Notes: a model not told the origin generated them from the sequence alone. A DNA stretch of 64,000 nucleotides from Nocardia cyriacigeorgica (GCF_005863245.1 NZ_VBUT01000005.1:372001-436000), one strand, 5' to 3'; counted from the first letter of the stretch, positions 44,968 to 53,454 are shown. A program made the numbers and translations.

Positions 44968-45600
44968 GTGCCCCGGACCGTGGACCACGCCCAACGACGC
45001 GCCCAGCTCGCCGACGCCGTGGTGGCCGTCGCCGCCCGCGAGGGCCTGCACGCGGTCACCATCCGCGCCGTCGCCGCCGAGGCCGGGGTTTCGCTGCGGT
45101 TCGTGCAGTACTACTTCCCGACCAAGACCGAACTGCTCGTCGGCACCCTGAACCATCTGGAAACCCTCAGCCACCGCCGCTGGAACCACCGCCTGGCCGG
45201 TCTGCCCGATCCGCCACCGGCCCGCGCGCTGATCGAGGCCTTCTGCGCCGAAGCACTGCCCACCGATGACGCCAGCCGCGCCTTCCACCTCGTCGGCACC
45301 TCCTACGCCGTGCTGGCCATGACCGATCCCGACCTGGCCCAGCACCCCTTCGTCGCTGGCATCGACCGACTCGAACACCAACTCGCCCAAGCCCTCTCAC
45401 GCGCGCAGACCCGCGGTGAGATCCCCGGCGACCTCGACGTCACCGCCGAGGCGATCCGGCTGGTCATGCTCACCCACGGCCTGGGCACCAGCGTGCTGAT
45501 CGGCCAGCACGACCCCGCCACAGCCCTGGCGGTGCTGACCGACCACCTCGACCGGCTCTTCGACACCAGCGCCGGACCGACCTCCCCGAGCCCCGGATAA
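44968..45600 (+). CDS. TetR-family repressor of the MFS exporter
   Basis: A 210-residue TetR protein. The helix-turn-helix is at about residues 28-50 (VTIRAVAAEAGVSLRFVQYYF). The GTG start has GAGAGG 5 bp upstream; ATG 44950 is an in-frame alternative. The C-terminal region (TAEAIRLVMLTHGLGTSVLIG) resembles BetI/PsrA-type ligand domains. It is divergent from the exporter and presumably releases it on binding the exported compound. Its stop codon lies inside the palindrome that may be the resolution site. Confidence 0.9.
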   Translation: MPRTVDHAQRRAQLADAVVAVAAREGLHAVTIRAVAAEAGVSLRFVQYYFPTKTELLVGTLNHLETLSHRRWNHRLAGLPDPPPARALIEAFCAEALPTDDASRAFHLVGTSYAVLAMTDPDLAQHPFVAGIDRLEHQLAQALSRAQTRGEIPGDLDVTAEAIRLVMLTHGLGTSVLIGQHDPATALAVLTDHLDRLFDTSAGPTSPSPG

Positions 45601-45684
45601 CAGCCCGTTATCCGGGGTAGCGTGAGACTCGACCTGCAGCGGCGGTGCCGTCGCGCGTACACGAAGCGGCCCCATTATCCGGGG
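45591..45684. promoter_or_regulatory. Putative internal resolution site of the transposon
   Basis: The arms CCCCGGATAAC (45591-45601) and GTTATCCGGGG (45607-45617) form a perfect 11-bp inverted repeat around AGCCC. A third copy of the arm core, ATTATCCGGGG, lies at 45674-45684, about 67 bp on. This arrangement (an inverted core pair plus an accessory copy, just upstream of a tyrosine recombinase) is like the IR1-IR2/DR sites bound by TnpI in Tn4430. A simple terminator for tetR is the alternative, but that would not explain the third copy. Confidence 0.6.
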
Positions 45685-45703
45685 CAAGCCGGAAAGGATG
45701 CTG

Positions 45704-46711
45704 ATGGCCGCGAAGGTGACCCGACTGCGTATCCCACCAACGTGCACCCTGCGCTCGGCGGCCGAGGCGTTCCTGGACACCATCGGCCCGGCCAACACCC
45801 GCCGCGCCTACGGCATCGCGATCGTCAAGACCGTCGACCAGCTCGACGGCCGCGACCCCGACGCAGTGCCCGGCCACAGCCGGGCCCTGGACTCGGTCTC
45901 CGACGACGAGATCGGCGCAGCCCTCGAAACTCTCTGGGGCCAAGCGGCAGTCAACACCTGGAACGCGCGCCGCGCCGCGGTCGCGAAATGGCTGTCCTGG
46001 TGCCGCGAGCAAGGCTGGAACGCCCCCGCAGTCCCGACGTCGGCCGCGCGGTCCACCCCGCCGGACTCCGAGACACCGGTGCGCTCGCGGACCGCGATCG
46101 ACCGGCTCATCTCCCGCCGCGAGGTCCACCTGCGGGAGAAGACACTGTGGCGGATGCTGTATGAAACCTGCGCTCGCACAGAGGAACTGCTCCAGCTCAA
46201 CATCGAAGACCTCGACTTGGCCGGCCGATGCGCCCGCGTGAAGACCAAAGGCGCCAAACCCCGCACCCGCCGACGCGGCGCCACCCACCACGAACACGTC
46301 CTCGAATCCGTGTACTGGGACGCCGGCACCGCCCGGCTCCTGCCCCGGCTGATCCGCGGCCGCACCCACGGACCGGTGTTCGTCACCCACCGCCGCCCCG
46401 GGCCCGGAAAATACCTCGCCGACCGCGACCTGTGCCCCGACACCGGACTCGCGCGGCTGTCCTACGACCAGGCCCGCGACCTGCTCGACGCCGCCACCGC
46501 CGTCGATGGGCCCGGAACCGGATGGGACCTGCACGAACTGCGGCACTCCGGCCTGACACACCTCGGCGAATCCGGCGCGAGCCTGCTGGAACTGATGGCC
46601 AAGTCGCGGCACCGCAAGGCCGAGAACCTACGCCGCTACTTCAAACCATCCCCGCAGGCGATGCGCGAACTGACCAGCCTCATCGGCCCCGGCACTTCCC
46701 GCACCCACTGA
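45704..46711 (+). CDS. Tyrosine recombinase (TnpI-like co-integrate resolvase)
   Basis: A 335-residue tyrosine recombinase. The SAM-like N-terminal domain spans about residues 15-115. The catalytic domain has Arg158 ([10 protein letters not shown]), Lys near 180-182, His277 and Arg280 ([13 protein letters not shown]), His303 (SRHRK) and the nucleophile Tyr312 (RRYFK). All catalytic residues are present. ATG 45704 has GGAAAGG 6 bp upstream; the ATG at 45698 is too close. Its place 7 bp before the right inverted repeat and next to the putative resolution site indicates that it resolves transposition co-integrates. Confidence 0.92.
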   Translation: MAAKVTRLRIPPTCTLRSAAEAFLDTIGPANTRRAYGIAIVKTVDQLDGRDPDAVPGHSRALDSVSDDEIGAALETLWGQAAVNTWNARRAAVAKWLSWCREQGWNAPAVPTSAARSTPPDSETPVRSRTAIDRLISRREVHLREKTLWRMLYETCARTEELLQLNIEDLDLAGRCARVKTKGAKPRTRRRGATHHEHVLESVYWDAGTARLLPRLIRGRTHGPVFVTHRRPGPGKYLADRDLCPDTGLARLSYDQARDLLDAATAVDGPGTGWDLHELRHSGLTHLGESGASLLELMAKSRHRKAENLRRYFKPSPQAMRELTSLIGPGTSRTH

Positions 46712-46717
46712 CCAGCA

Positions 46718-46763
46718 GCTACGCCATATCCGCCCGAAATTCGGCCGATACTACGGCGACCCC
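46718..46763 (-). repeat. Right terminal inverted repeat (46 bp)
   Basis: The reverse complement is identical to 38077-38122 over all 46 bp; identity ends at the next base inward on both sides. It starts 6 bp after the recombinase stop. The perfect match of both ends points to a recently mobile element. Confidence 0.97.
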
Positions 46764-46768
46764 CATCA
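46764..46768. repeat. Right target-site duplication (CATCA)
   Basis: Exact copy of 38072-38076. Joining 38076 to 46769 restores codons GTC ATC AAC GTC AAG TAG and so the native fadD C-terminus VINVK. Confidence 0.95.
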
Positions 46769-46776
46769 ACGTCAAG
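46769..46776 (+). pseudogene. Displaced last codons of fadD15
   Basis: ACGTCAAG with the following TAG completes the native fadD frame (AAC GTC AAG TAG, in part shared with the duplicated CATCA). The fragment is separated from its gene by the 8.7-kb transposon. It proves both insertion site and original reading frame. Confidence 0.85.
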
Positions 46777-46844
46777 TAGTTCCAGACCTGCCGAAGGCGC
46801 TGTGGCCCTGAGCGAGCACGCTCAGGGCCACGGCCGTGTCCGGG

Positions 46845-47372
46845 TCAGTTCTGTTCGTAGGTGGCGACCAGGGTGGCGCGGGCGAGGGTGTGGGAGAACA
46901 GGTTGAATCCGAGGAAGGCCGGGGTGGCGTCGGCGGGGATGTCGAGGGAGTCGACGTCGACGGCGTGCACGACGATGAAGTAGCGGTGCGGGCCGTGTCC
47001 CGGCGGCGGGGCGGCGCCGACGTAGCCGGCGAACCCGCCGTCGTTGCGCAATTGCACCGCCCCGTCGGGCAGTTCACCGCCCTGGCTGCCGGCACCGGCG
47101 GGCAGCGAGGTCACCGACGCCGGAATATTCGCCACGGCCCAATGCCAGAAACCGGAGGCCGTCGGTGCGTCGGGGTCGAAGATCGTGACCGCGAAACTCT
47201 TGGTCGCGGCGGGGAATCCCGACCACGACAGCTGCGGCGACACATCCTTGCCTCCGGCGCCGAACACGCCGCTGACCTGGTCGTTGCCGAACCTCTGGCC
47301 GTCGGCCACATCGTCGGAGGTCACGGTGAAGGACGGGACCTGCGGGAGAGCGTCATAGGGGTTGTAGCTCAT
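46845..47372 (-). CDS. YbhB/YbcL-type PEBP family protein
   Basis: A 175-residue phosphatidylethanolamine-binding-protein homologue, matching TB18.6 (Rv2140c) of M. tuberculosis in size and position. The anion-pocket motifs are [12 protein letters not shown] then [22 protein letters not shown] and the later [24 protein letters not shown]. It has no signal peptide. The ATG has GAGGAG 4 bp upstream. It is downstream of the M20 peptidase start region on the same strand, with the peptidase stop 22 bp before its own start, so the two are co-transcribed. Confidence 0.93.
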   Translation of the reverse strand: MSYNPYDALPQVPSFTVTSDDVADGQRFGNDQVSGVFGAGGKDVSPQLSWSGFPAATKSFAVTIFDPDAPTASGFWHWAVANIPASVTSLPAGAGSQGGELPDGAVQLRNDGGFAGYVGAAPPPGHGPHRYFIVVHAVDVDSLDIPADATPAFLGFNLFSHTLARATLVATYEQN

Positions 47373-47394
47373 TGGCTCCTCATCTCGGATCGGT

Positions 47395-48756
47395 TCAGCT
47401 GTGCAGCAGGAAGTGTTCCAGCACCTGGGTGCCGAATTCGAGGGCGTCGACCGGGACGCGTTCGTCGACGCCGTGGAACAGGGCCGCGAAGTCCAGTTCG
47501 GGCGGCAGCCGCAGCGGGGCGAAGCCGAAGCAGCGGATTCCCAAGCGGGCGAACGCTTTCGCGTCGGTGCCGCCGGACAGCATGTAGGGCACGGTGCGGC
47601 CGTGCGGGTCGTGGGCGAGGATCGCGGCGTTCATGGCGTCGACGAGGTGGCCGTCGAAGGTGGTTTCGTAGGAGTCGAGTTTGGTGATCCACTCCCGCTC
47701 CACATCCGGGCCAATGAGTTCGTCGACCTCGCGTTCGAAGGCGGCCTGCCGCCCGGGCACCACCCGGCAGTCGACCACCGCTTCGGCGGTCTGCGGGATG
47801 ACGTTGGCCTTGTAGCCGGCTTCGAGCATCGTCGGATTGGCGGTATCGCGCAGGGTGGCGCCGATGATCCGCGCGATCGACCCCAGCTTGGCGAGGGTGC
47901 CCTCGATGTCGGGGCCGTGCGGGTCGAACTCGAGACCCGATTCCTGCGAGACGGCGGCCAGGAACTCCGCCACGGAATCGGAGACCACCAGCGGGAAGGT
48001 GTGGGTGCCCAGGCGGGCGACGGCGCCGGCGAGGATGGTGACGGCGTTGTCCTCGTGCAGGAACGAGCCGTGCCCGGCGCGGGCCTTGGCCCGCAACCGC
48101 ATCCACCCCAGGCCCTTCTCGGCGGTCTCCACCAGATACAGCCGCCGCTCCCCGCCGTCGGGGCGCGGCACCGTCAGCGAGAAACCGCCCACCTCCCCCA
48201 CCGCTTCGGAAATGCCGTCGAACAGGTCGGGCCGGTTGTCGACCAGCCAGTGCGAACCCCATTTGCCGCCGTTTTCCTCATCGGCGAGGAAGGCGAACAC
48301 CAGATCGCGCGGCGGCACGGTGCCCTCGATCTTGAACTGGCGGGCCACCGCCAGCATCATCCCGACCATGTCCTTCATATCCACCGCGCCGCGACCCCAC
48401 ACATACCCGTCGCGGACCGCCCCGGAGAACGGGTGCACGCTCCAGTCCTCGGCGCGAGCGGGCACCACATCCAGGTGGCCGTGCATGAGCAGCGCGCCCC
48501 GGGAGGAGTCGGCACCGGGCAGGCGGGCGAAGACGTTGCCGCGACCGGGTGCACCGGATTCGACGTATTCGGTGGTGTAGCCGACCTCGCGCAGCTTCTC
48601 GGCCACCCATTCGGCACATTCCTGTTCGCCCTTGGTGGTGGCGAGCTCGCCGGTATTGGAGGTGTCGAACCGGATCAGCGCACTGACCAGCTCCACCACC
48701 TCCGACACCGCGCGCGAACGTTGCTGTGAACCCGGTACTCCGCCTGTTGCCGACAC
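47395..48756 (-). CDS. M20 family metallopeptidase
   Basis: A 453-residue M20 (ArgE/DapE/CPG2-like) zinc hydrolase, corresponding in place to Rv2141c. Metal ligands are seen in [11 protein letters not shown] (His, Asp), [11 protein letters not shown] (Asp), [10 protein letters not shown] (Glu-Glu) and SGGTDAKAF near the C-terminus. A dimerisation domain lies between about residues 215 and 330. The GTG start at 48756 has GGAAAGG upstream; longer frames extend into non-coding DNA. The substrate may be a dipeptide or N-acyl amino acid and cannot be fixed here. Confidence 0.9.
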   Translation of the reverse strand: MSATGGVPGSQQRSRAVSEVVELVSALIRFDTSNTGELATTKGEQECAEWVAEKLREVGYTTEYVESGAPGRGNVFARLPGADSSRGALLMHGHLDVVPARAEDWSVHPFSGAVRDGYVWGRGAVDMKDMVGMMLAVARQFKIEGTVPPRDLVFAFLADEENGGKWGSHWLVDNRPDLFDGISEAVGEVGGFSLTVPRPDGGERRLYLVETAEKGLGWMRLRAKARAGHGSFLHEDNAVTILAGAVARLGTHTFPLVVSDSVAEFLAAVSQESGLEFDPHGPDIEGTLAKLGSIARIIGATLRDTANPTMLEAGYKANVIPQTAEAVVDCRVVPGRQAAFEREVDELIGPDVEREWITKLDSYETTFDGHLVDAMNAAILAHDPHGRTVPYMLSGGTDAKAFARLGIRCFGFAPLRLPPELDFAALFHGVDERVPVDALEFGTQVLEHFLLHS

Positions 48757-49067
48757 GTACCCTTTCCTACCATCCGCGGCCGTGGTTGCCAGCGGTTCGG
48801 TCGCTCGCGCGGCGTGCGGACAGCCGCCGATCCGCTGGTCGGGGCCGTCGGCACGGCCCGGCGGATTCGAGTCGCGGTGAGCCGAATCCGGCCTGCCTTC
48901 GCCGCTGTGGGACCGAGCGCGCGAGGCCGGTATCGGTGGACCCGTCCGGTGTGGTCGGCGCCGCTGTCGGAGACGGCGCACGACACCTGAGCCGATTCCG
49001 GTAGCCGCAGCTCGCTCGCCTCGTACGCTGTCCACACGACAGCCGGCACCGACGGAGCGGAGAGCGG
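48757..49067. other. Intergenic region upstream of M20 peptidase and methyltransferase
   Basis: About 310 bp between divergent genes. I find no credible gene, repeat or strong palindrome. It probably contains the two promoters; the segment around 49021-49045 before the methyltransferase is the least GC-rich part. Confidence 0.4.
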
Positions 49068-50708
49068 GTGAGCGAGAGTCCGGCCGAGATCAAACGGCAC
49101 GGCAAGCACTACACGCCCACCGATCTCGCGCGGTTCCTGGCCGAGCGGGTCGTCGAACATCTCGACAGCGAACGCGGCGAGCTGCGGATCCTGGACCCCG
49201 CCTGTGGTGACGGGGAGTTGCTGTTCGCGGCCTACCGTGCGGTGACCGAACATCGGCCCGGCGTCGCGGTCAGGCTCACCGGCTACGACCTGGACCAGGA
49301 TGCGCTGGAGGCGGCGCGGGTGCGGGCCGCACGCCTGGGTATCACGGTCGACCTGCACGCAGGCGATTTCCTCGACGCGCGAACCGAACTCGACACCGGC
49401 TCCTTCGACGCCGTGATCACCAATCCACCGTATGTGCGGGTCCAGCAGCTCGGGCAGGTGACCGCGCAACTGCTGGCCACCCGGTTCGAGTTGCGTGGAC
49501 GCATCGATCTCACCCATCCGTTCGTAGCGCTGCTGCCCGCGCTGCTGCGCCCCGACGGAGTGGCCGGGCTGCTGTGCTCGAACCGGTTCCTCACCACCCG
49601 CGCGGGCGCCAATGTGCGGGCGGTGTTGCAGCAGTCGTTGCAACCGCTCGAGCTCTACGACCTCGGTGACACCAAACTGTTCACCGCCGCGGTGCTGCCC
49701 GCCATCGTCATCGCCCGCAACCGGGCGCCCGATCCGGCGTCGACATGCGTGTACGCCTCCGCCTACCAGGACACGCACGCGGCGCCGAGCAGTGCGATCG
49801 GGCTGTACGAGGCGCTGACCACCGGCGCCGACACCGTCATCGCCCACGACGGGCGCACCATCGCCATCCGGTCCGGGCATCTCGCGCCGGCCGCGGACGC
49901 GCGCAGCCCGTGGCGACGGTCGCATGCCGCGGGCGATGCGTGGTTGCAGCGGGTGCAGGACGGCACCTGGCGCCGTTTCGGTGAGGTGGCGCGCATCCGG
50001 GTGGGCATCAAGACCACCGCGGACCCGGTGTTCATCTCCGACCGCTGGCACGAACGCAGTCCGCGCCCGGAGCAGGCGCTGCTGCGTCCGCTGCTCACCC
50101 AGCACGACGTGCTGGCGTGGCAGGTGTCGCCGGCACCGGCGAGCCGGGTGCTGTATCCGTATCTGCTCGACCACGCCAGACGAACCGTGGTGGACCTGGC
50201 CGACTATCCGGATACCCGCGCCTACCTGGAAGCGCACGCCGACCGGTTGCGCGGCCGCCGCTACGTCGCCGAGGGCGGGCGCGAATGGTACGAGATCTGG
50301 GTGCCGCAGCAGCCCGCGCGGTGGGCGGCACCCAAGATCGTGTTCCCCGATATCAGTGCCACCGCGCGCTTCGCGCTGGATCGGTCCGGGGCGATCGTCA
50401 ACGGCAACTGCTATTGGATGTCGCTGCCCGATATCGGGTGCGACGAGCTGGCGTATCTGATGCTGGCCGTCGCCAATTCGCGGCTGGGCCTGCGCTTCTA
50501 CGACGAAGTGTGCGGTAACCGGCTCTACTCCGGGCGCCGCCGCTGGATGACGCAGTACGTGGCCCAATTGCCGCTGCCTGCCCCCGAGTGCGGTCCGGCC
50601 CGTGAGATCGCCGGCCTGGTCGCCGACGTCCTCGCCGCCGGCGCGGTCCCCTCCCCGCACCAGTGTGCGGCGATCGATGAGCTGCTCGACGCCGCGTTCG
50701 GTGTGTAG
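49068..50708 (+). CDS. N6-adenine DNA methyltransferase, TaqI/Eco57I-like (orphan)
   Basis: A 546-residue gamma-class adenine methyltransferase. The early HYTPTDLARFL is typical for TaqI-like enzymes; the AdoMet motif ILDPACGDGE is at residues 41-50, and the catalytic NPPY at 119-122 (VITNPPYVRV). The C-terminal 250 residues should be the target-recognition domain. There is no nuclease motif in it, and none of the neighbours is a restriction enzyme, so it looks like a solitary methylase or part of a split or lost system. GTG start with GGAG upstream. Confidence 0.88.
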   Translation: MSESPAEIKRHGKHYTPTDLARFLAERVVEHLDSERGELRILDPACGDGELLFAAYRAVTEHRPGVAVRLTGYDLDQDALEAARVRAARLGITVDLHAGDFLDARTELDTGSFDAVITNPPYVRVQQLGQVTAQLLATRFELRGRIDLTHPFVALLPALLRPDGVAGLLCSNRFLTTRAGANVRAVLQQSLQPLELYDLGDTKLFTAAVLPAIVIARNRAPDPASTCVYASAYQDTHAAPSSAIGLYEALTTGADTVIAHDGRTIAIRSGHLAPAADARSPWRRSHAAGDAWLQRVQDGTWRRFGEVARIRVGIKTTADPVFISDRWHERSPRPEQALLRPLLTQHDVLAWQVSPAPASRVLYPYLLDHARRTVVDLADYPDTRAYLEAHADRLRGRRYVAEGGREWYEIWVPQQPARWAAPKIVFPDISATARFALDRSGAIVNGNCYWMSLPDIGCDELAYLMLAVANSRLGLRFYDEVCGNRLYSGRRRWMTQYVAQLPLPAPECGPAREIAGLVADVLAAGAVPSPHQCAAIDELLDAAFGV

Positions 50709-50785
50709 GCCGCGCTCGTCTCATCCAGTGGGAGCATCACCGATGCGCGGGACGCCGTCGCGGGCGGTGGTGCGATGATGGCGGC

Positions 50786-51382
50786 GTGACTGCGTGGCTG
50801 CCCCTCATCAGTTCGGTTGTTGTCGTCGTTGCGCTGTCGTTGACGATCGTCGCGACGAACCGCTCCCATCGCCGCGCGATCGCCGCCGCCGACGAGCGCG
50901 CGGCCGCGGCCGTGGAAGCGGCGCAACGCACCACCGAAGCCACCCACGGCGCCGCGGCGAGCCGCGATCACGACCGGTGGCGGCGGGAGAAGGTGCTCGA
51001 CGCGGTCTCCGACATCCTCGCCCTCTCCGAGGAGGTCACCGATGCGCTCGATCGGCGCGCGGAATGGAGCGCCGACACCGTCGACGACGCCGAGGCCCAG
51101 ATCTTGCAGACCTTGGACCGGCTTCCGCTGCTGTTCAATGTGATTCGCCTGCTCGCCGACGACGCGCTGCTCGAGGAATGCGACCGGCTCGGCCAGGCCC
51201 TGCACTCGGTGACCAAGGCCGCCGCCGCGACCGTGGCCCGCGAACCGATCGGCTTCGATGAACACAAGAAGCTGATCGAGCATTACATCGCCAGCTACCG
51301 CGCGATCGCGGCCATCGAGGTCGACCTGGTGGCCGCGGCCCGCTCCGAACTCGGCGCCACCGCCTTGGTCCGCGTCGGGTGA
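50786..51382 (+). CDS. Membrane-anchored hypothetical protein (198 aa)
   Basis: One N-terminal helix (WLPLISSVVVVVALSLTIVA) followed by a long, charged helical region (residues 30-190) with coiled-coil character. The start is GTG at 50786. It lies 77 bp behind the methyltransferase. Its shape recalls small anchored helical proteins of unknown role in actinobacteria. I see no enzymatic motif. Confidence 0.7.
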   Translation: MTAWLPLISSVVVVVALSLTIVATNRSHRRAIAAADERAAAAVEAAQRTTEATHGAAASRDHDRWRREKVLDAVSDILALSEEVTDALDRRAEWSADTVDDAEAQILQTLDRLPLLFNVIRLLADDALLEECDRLGQALHSVTKAAAATVAREPIGFDEHKKLIEHYIASYRAIAAIEVDLVAAARSELGATALVRVG

Positions 51383-51454
51383 ACGCCCGCATACCGATGA
51401 GCCGCCGCATCGATCGAGCGTTGATGGCTTGATCCGCCGCAGGCACACCACGAT

Positions 51455-52627
51455 TCACCGAGCAGCGGCGAGTACCGCGGCGAGGCCTTCGCGCAGGTCG
51501 GCGACGAAGAACTCGGGAACCTCCAGTGACGGGAAATGCCCGCCCTTCTCGGGCGTACGCCATCGAACGATGTTGCGGTAGCGCTGTTGCGCCCACGGGC
51601 GCGGAGTCTTCTCGATGTCGCGGGGATACATGGTGATGGCCGCCGGGACGTCGACTCGGAGTTCGGGGTCGAGGGAGTTGTGGCTTTCGTAGTAGATGCG
51701 GGCCGCGGAGGCTCCGGTGCGGGTCAGCCAATACAGGGTGACGTCGTCGAGGATGCGGTCTCTCGATATCGTCTCGAACGGGCTGTCGTCGGTGTCGGAC
51801 CATTCGGCGAACTTGTCGAGGATCCAGGCCAGCAGCCCGACCGGTGAGTCGACGAGCGAGTAGCCGATGGTCTGCGGCCGGGTGGCCTGCTGTTTGGCGT
51901 AGGCCGCGCGGCGGGTCCAGAAATCGCGGGTTTCCTCGGTCCACGCGCGTTCCAGCGGCGTCAGCCCGTCCGTCGACAGTCCGGGCGGGGCTTCGGCGAA
52001 CAAGGTGTGAACCCCGAGGACGTGCTCGGGGAACCGGCCGGCGAGGACGGTGGTGATGTTGCCGCCCCAGTCGCCGCCGTGGGCCAGGAACTTGCGGTAG
52101 CCCAGCCTTCCCATCAATTGCACCCATGCGGCCGCGATCTTTTCGGTGCCCCACCCGGTGGTGGCCGGCTTGTCGCTGTAGCCGAAGCCGGGAAGCGACG
52201 GCGCCACCACGTGGAAGGCCGGCGCGTCCGGGTCGTTCGGATCCGCGAGATCCTCGATGACATCGGTGAACTCGGCGATGCTGCCCGGCCAGCCGTGCGT
52301 CATGAGCAGCGGAACCGCGTCCGCACGCGCGGACCGATGATGCAGGAAGTGGATTCCCAGCCCGTCGATCGTGGTGCGGAACTGGCCGATTCGGCCGAGA
52401 CGCTCTTCGAAGGCGCGCCAGTTGTAGTCGGTGCGCCAGTAGTTCACCACCTCCACGAGGTCGGCGAGCGGGACACCCTGGTCCCACCGGCGCCGACCGA
52501 GCGCGGTGCCGGGGATCGTCTCGGGCTCCGGTAGCCGCGCCGCGGTCAGGCGGGCGCGCAGCTCGTCGAGTTCGACGTCAGGGGTGTGGGCGTCGAAGGG
52601 GTGGATGTCGCTGGCGGGACCGGGCAT
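51455..52627 (-). CDS. Epoxide hydrolase (alpha/beta hydrolase, EHN domain)
   Basis: A 390-residue epoxide hydrolase of the mEH-like type. The N-terminal EHN domain spans about residues 8-115 (DVELDELRARLTAARLP, WRTDYNWRAFEERL), then HGWPGS is the oxyanion motif, GGDWGG carries the nucleophile Asp, and GGHFPSLE the catalytic His. It converts epoxides to diols; the substrate is unknown. The start is divergent from a CGNR-family gene across two 19-bp repeats, which may control both. Confidence 0.92.
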   Translation of the reverse strand: MPGPASDIHPFDAHTPDVELDELRARLTAARLPEPETIPGTALGRRRWDQGVPLADLVEVVNYWRTDYNWRAFEERLGRIGQFRTTIDGLGIHFLHHRSARADAVPLLMTHGWPGSIAEFTDVIEDLADPNDPDAPAFHVVAPSLPGFGYSDKPATTGWGTEKIAAAWVQLMGRLGYRKFLAHGGDWGGNITTVLAGRFPEHVLGVHTLFAEAPPGLSTDGLTPLERAWTEETRDFWTRRAAYAKQQATRPQTIGYSLVDSPVGLLAWILDKFAEWSDTDDSPFETISRDRILDDVTLYWLTRTGASAARIYYESHNSLDPELRVDVPAAITMYPRDIEKTPRPWAQQRYRNIVRWRTPEKGGHFPSLEVPEFFVADLREGLAAVLAAAR

Positions 52628-52668
52628 GAGACCTCCTGGCCATCGGGGAACCGGCCATCACCGTCCGT

Positions 52669-52687
52669 GAACCGGCATAGCTGGTTC
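52669..52687. promoter_or_regulatory. 19-bp inverted repeat, first copy
   Basis: GAACCGGCATAGCTGGTTC is an interrupted palindrome (GAACC..GGTTC with inner GC/GC pairing). It matches 52711-52729 at most positions and lies 42 bp from it, four helical turns. It stands between the divergent epoxide hydrolase and CGNR genes. Confidence 0.65.
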
Positions 52688-52710
52688 TAACATGCGGTTC
52701 GGACCATGCG

Positions 52711-52729
52711 CAACCGGCTATGGTGGTTC
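52711..52729. promoter_or_regulatory. 19-bp inverted repeat, second copy
   Basis: CAACCGGCTATGGTGGTTC repeats the upstream site and ends one base before the ATG of the CGNR gene. Occupation here would block that gene's start region, so repression is the simplest reading. Confidence 0.65.
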
Positions 52730-52730
52730 C

Positions 52731-53291
52731 ATGCCCGATCGGTTCCCTGAATTCCGCCTCGGTAGCGTGCTCGCGACCAGCTTCACCGCGACGCTGACCG
52801 AGCGTTGCGGCGATCCGGTCGAGCGCATTCCCACCCCGCAGCGACTCGTCGACTGGCTGACCGTCAGCGGGTTGGCCGTGGAGTCGTGCACCGCCGCTCA
52901 GTTCGCACGCGCTCGGCAGTTGCGGGAAGCGATTCACGCCGCCGCAACGGCAGCCGCGACCGGTGAGGCGCTGCCCGCCGCTGCCGTCGACGAGATCAAC
53001 GAATGCAGCAGGCAGGGCCGGGCCGCGGCCGTCCTGACACCCGAGGGCACACGCCGATGGCTGCTGGGCTCGGCGTCCGGTGTCGAGGACGCCCTCGGTG
53101 TCATCGCCGCCGACGCGATCGCCATCATCGCGGGTGAACGCGACGGACGGCTGGCGTTGTGCGCGTCGCCGACCTGCCGGGCCGCCTTCTTCGACACCAG
53201 CCGAAGCCGCACCCGCCGGTGGTGCGAGATGAACACGTGCGGCAATCGTGAGAAGAAGGCACGCTTCAACGCCAACCATTCCAAGACCTGA
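52731..53291 (+). CDS. CGNR zinc-finger protein (ABATE domain)
   Basis: A 186-residue protein with an N-terminal ABATE-type helical domain (residues about 10-125) and a C-terminal CGNR finger: CASPTCRAAFFDTSRSRTRRWCEMNTCGNREK in pieces gives Cys-x4-Cys ... Cys-x4-CGNR. These proteins are treated as stress-linked transcription factors in actinobacteria. The ATG follows the second 19-bp repeat directly, so it is probably the regulator of itself and of the divergent epoxide hydrolase. Confidence 0.88.
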   Translation: MPDRFPEFRLGSVLATSFTATLTERCGDPVERIPTPQRLVDWLTVSGLAVESCTAAQFARARQLREAIHAAATAAATGEALPAAAVDEINECSRQGRAAAVLTPEGTRRWLLGSASGVEDALGVIAADAIAIIAGERDGRLALCASPTCRAAFFDTSRSRTRRWCEMNTCGNREKKARFNANHSKT

Positions 53292-53345
53292 CGCCCATCC
53301 GACCAGACGACCTGACGCCCGATGCAGCCACACGACCTAACGCCC
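53286..53345. repeat. Three direct repeats of ACCTGACGCCC
   Basis: ACCTGACGCCC at 53286-53296 and 53310-53320, and ACCTAACGCCC at 53335-53345, a period of 24-25 bp. The first copy overlaps the CGNR stop codon. The intervening bases also show some likeness (GACCAGACG, CAGCCACACG). This is probably a small tandem duplication; no function is evident. Confidence 0.5.
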
Positions 53346-53387
53346 ACGCGGCCACGCCAGCGGCAAACCCGCAGCTGCCGGGGCTCT

Positions 53388-53421
53388 TTCGCGCCGCCCC
53401 GCCGACGCGGGACGGCGCGAA
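53388..53421. terminator. Long GC-rich hairpin between convergent genes
   Basis: TTCGCGCCG (53388-53396) pairs with CGGCGCGAA (53413-53421), and CCGC/GCGG pairing inside extends the stem. It stands between the CGNR gene and the convergent nucleotidyltransferase gene. Confidence 0.65.
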
Positions 53422-53454
53422 GCTTGCCGCGCGCGGGTGGCGGTCACCCCTTGG

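Larger units (their letters stand above)
38077..46763. mobile_element. Complete Tn3-family transposon (8,687 bp)
   Basis: The element is bounded by 46-bp perfect inverted repeats that begin with GGGGTCGCCGTAG, the GGGG start being typical of Tn3 ends, and by CATCA duplications. Gene order is tnpA (+), SulP transporter (+), MerR (+), MFS exporter (-), TetR (+), tyrosine recombinase (+). The transposase is at one end and the recombinase at the other, with two regulated transport cassettes between. All genes are intact, so recent and possibly active. A tyrosine recombinase in place of a serine resolvase places it with the Tn4430-like or Tn4651-like co-integrate resolution types. Confidence 0.95.

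Noticed and set aside
45591..45617. Plain transcription terminator at the tetR end
   Set aside because: Symmetry alone would fit, but a third arm copy near the recombinase and the location favour a recombination site; kept as an alternative in the feature.
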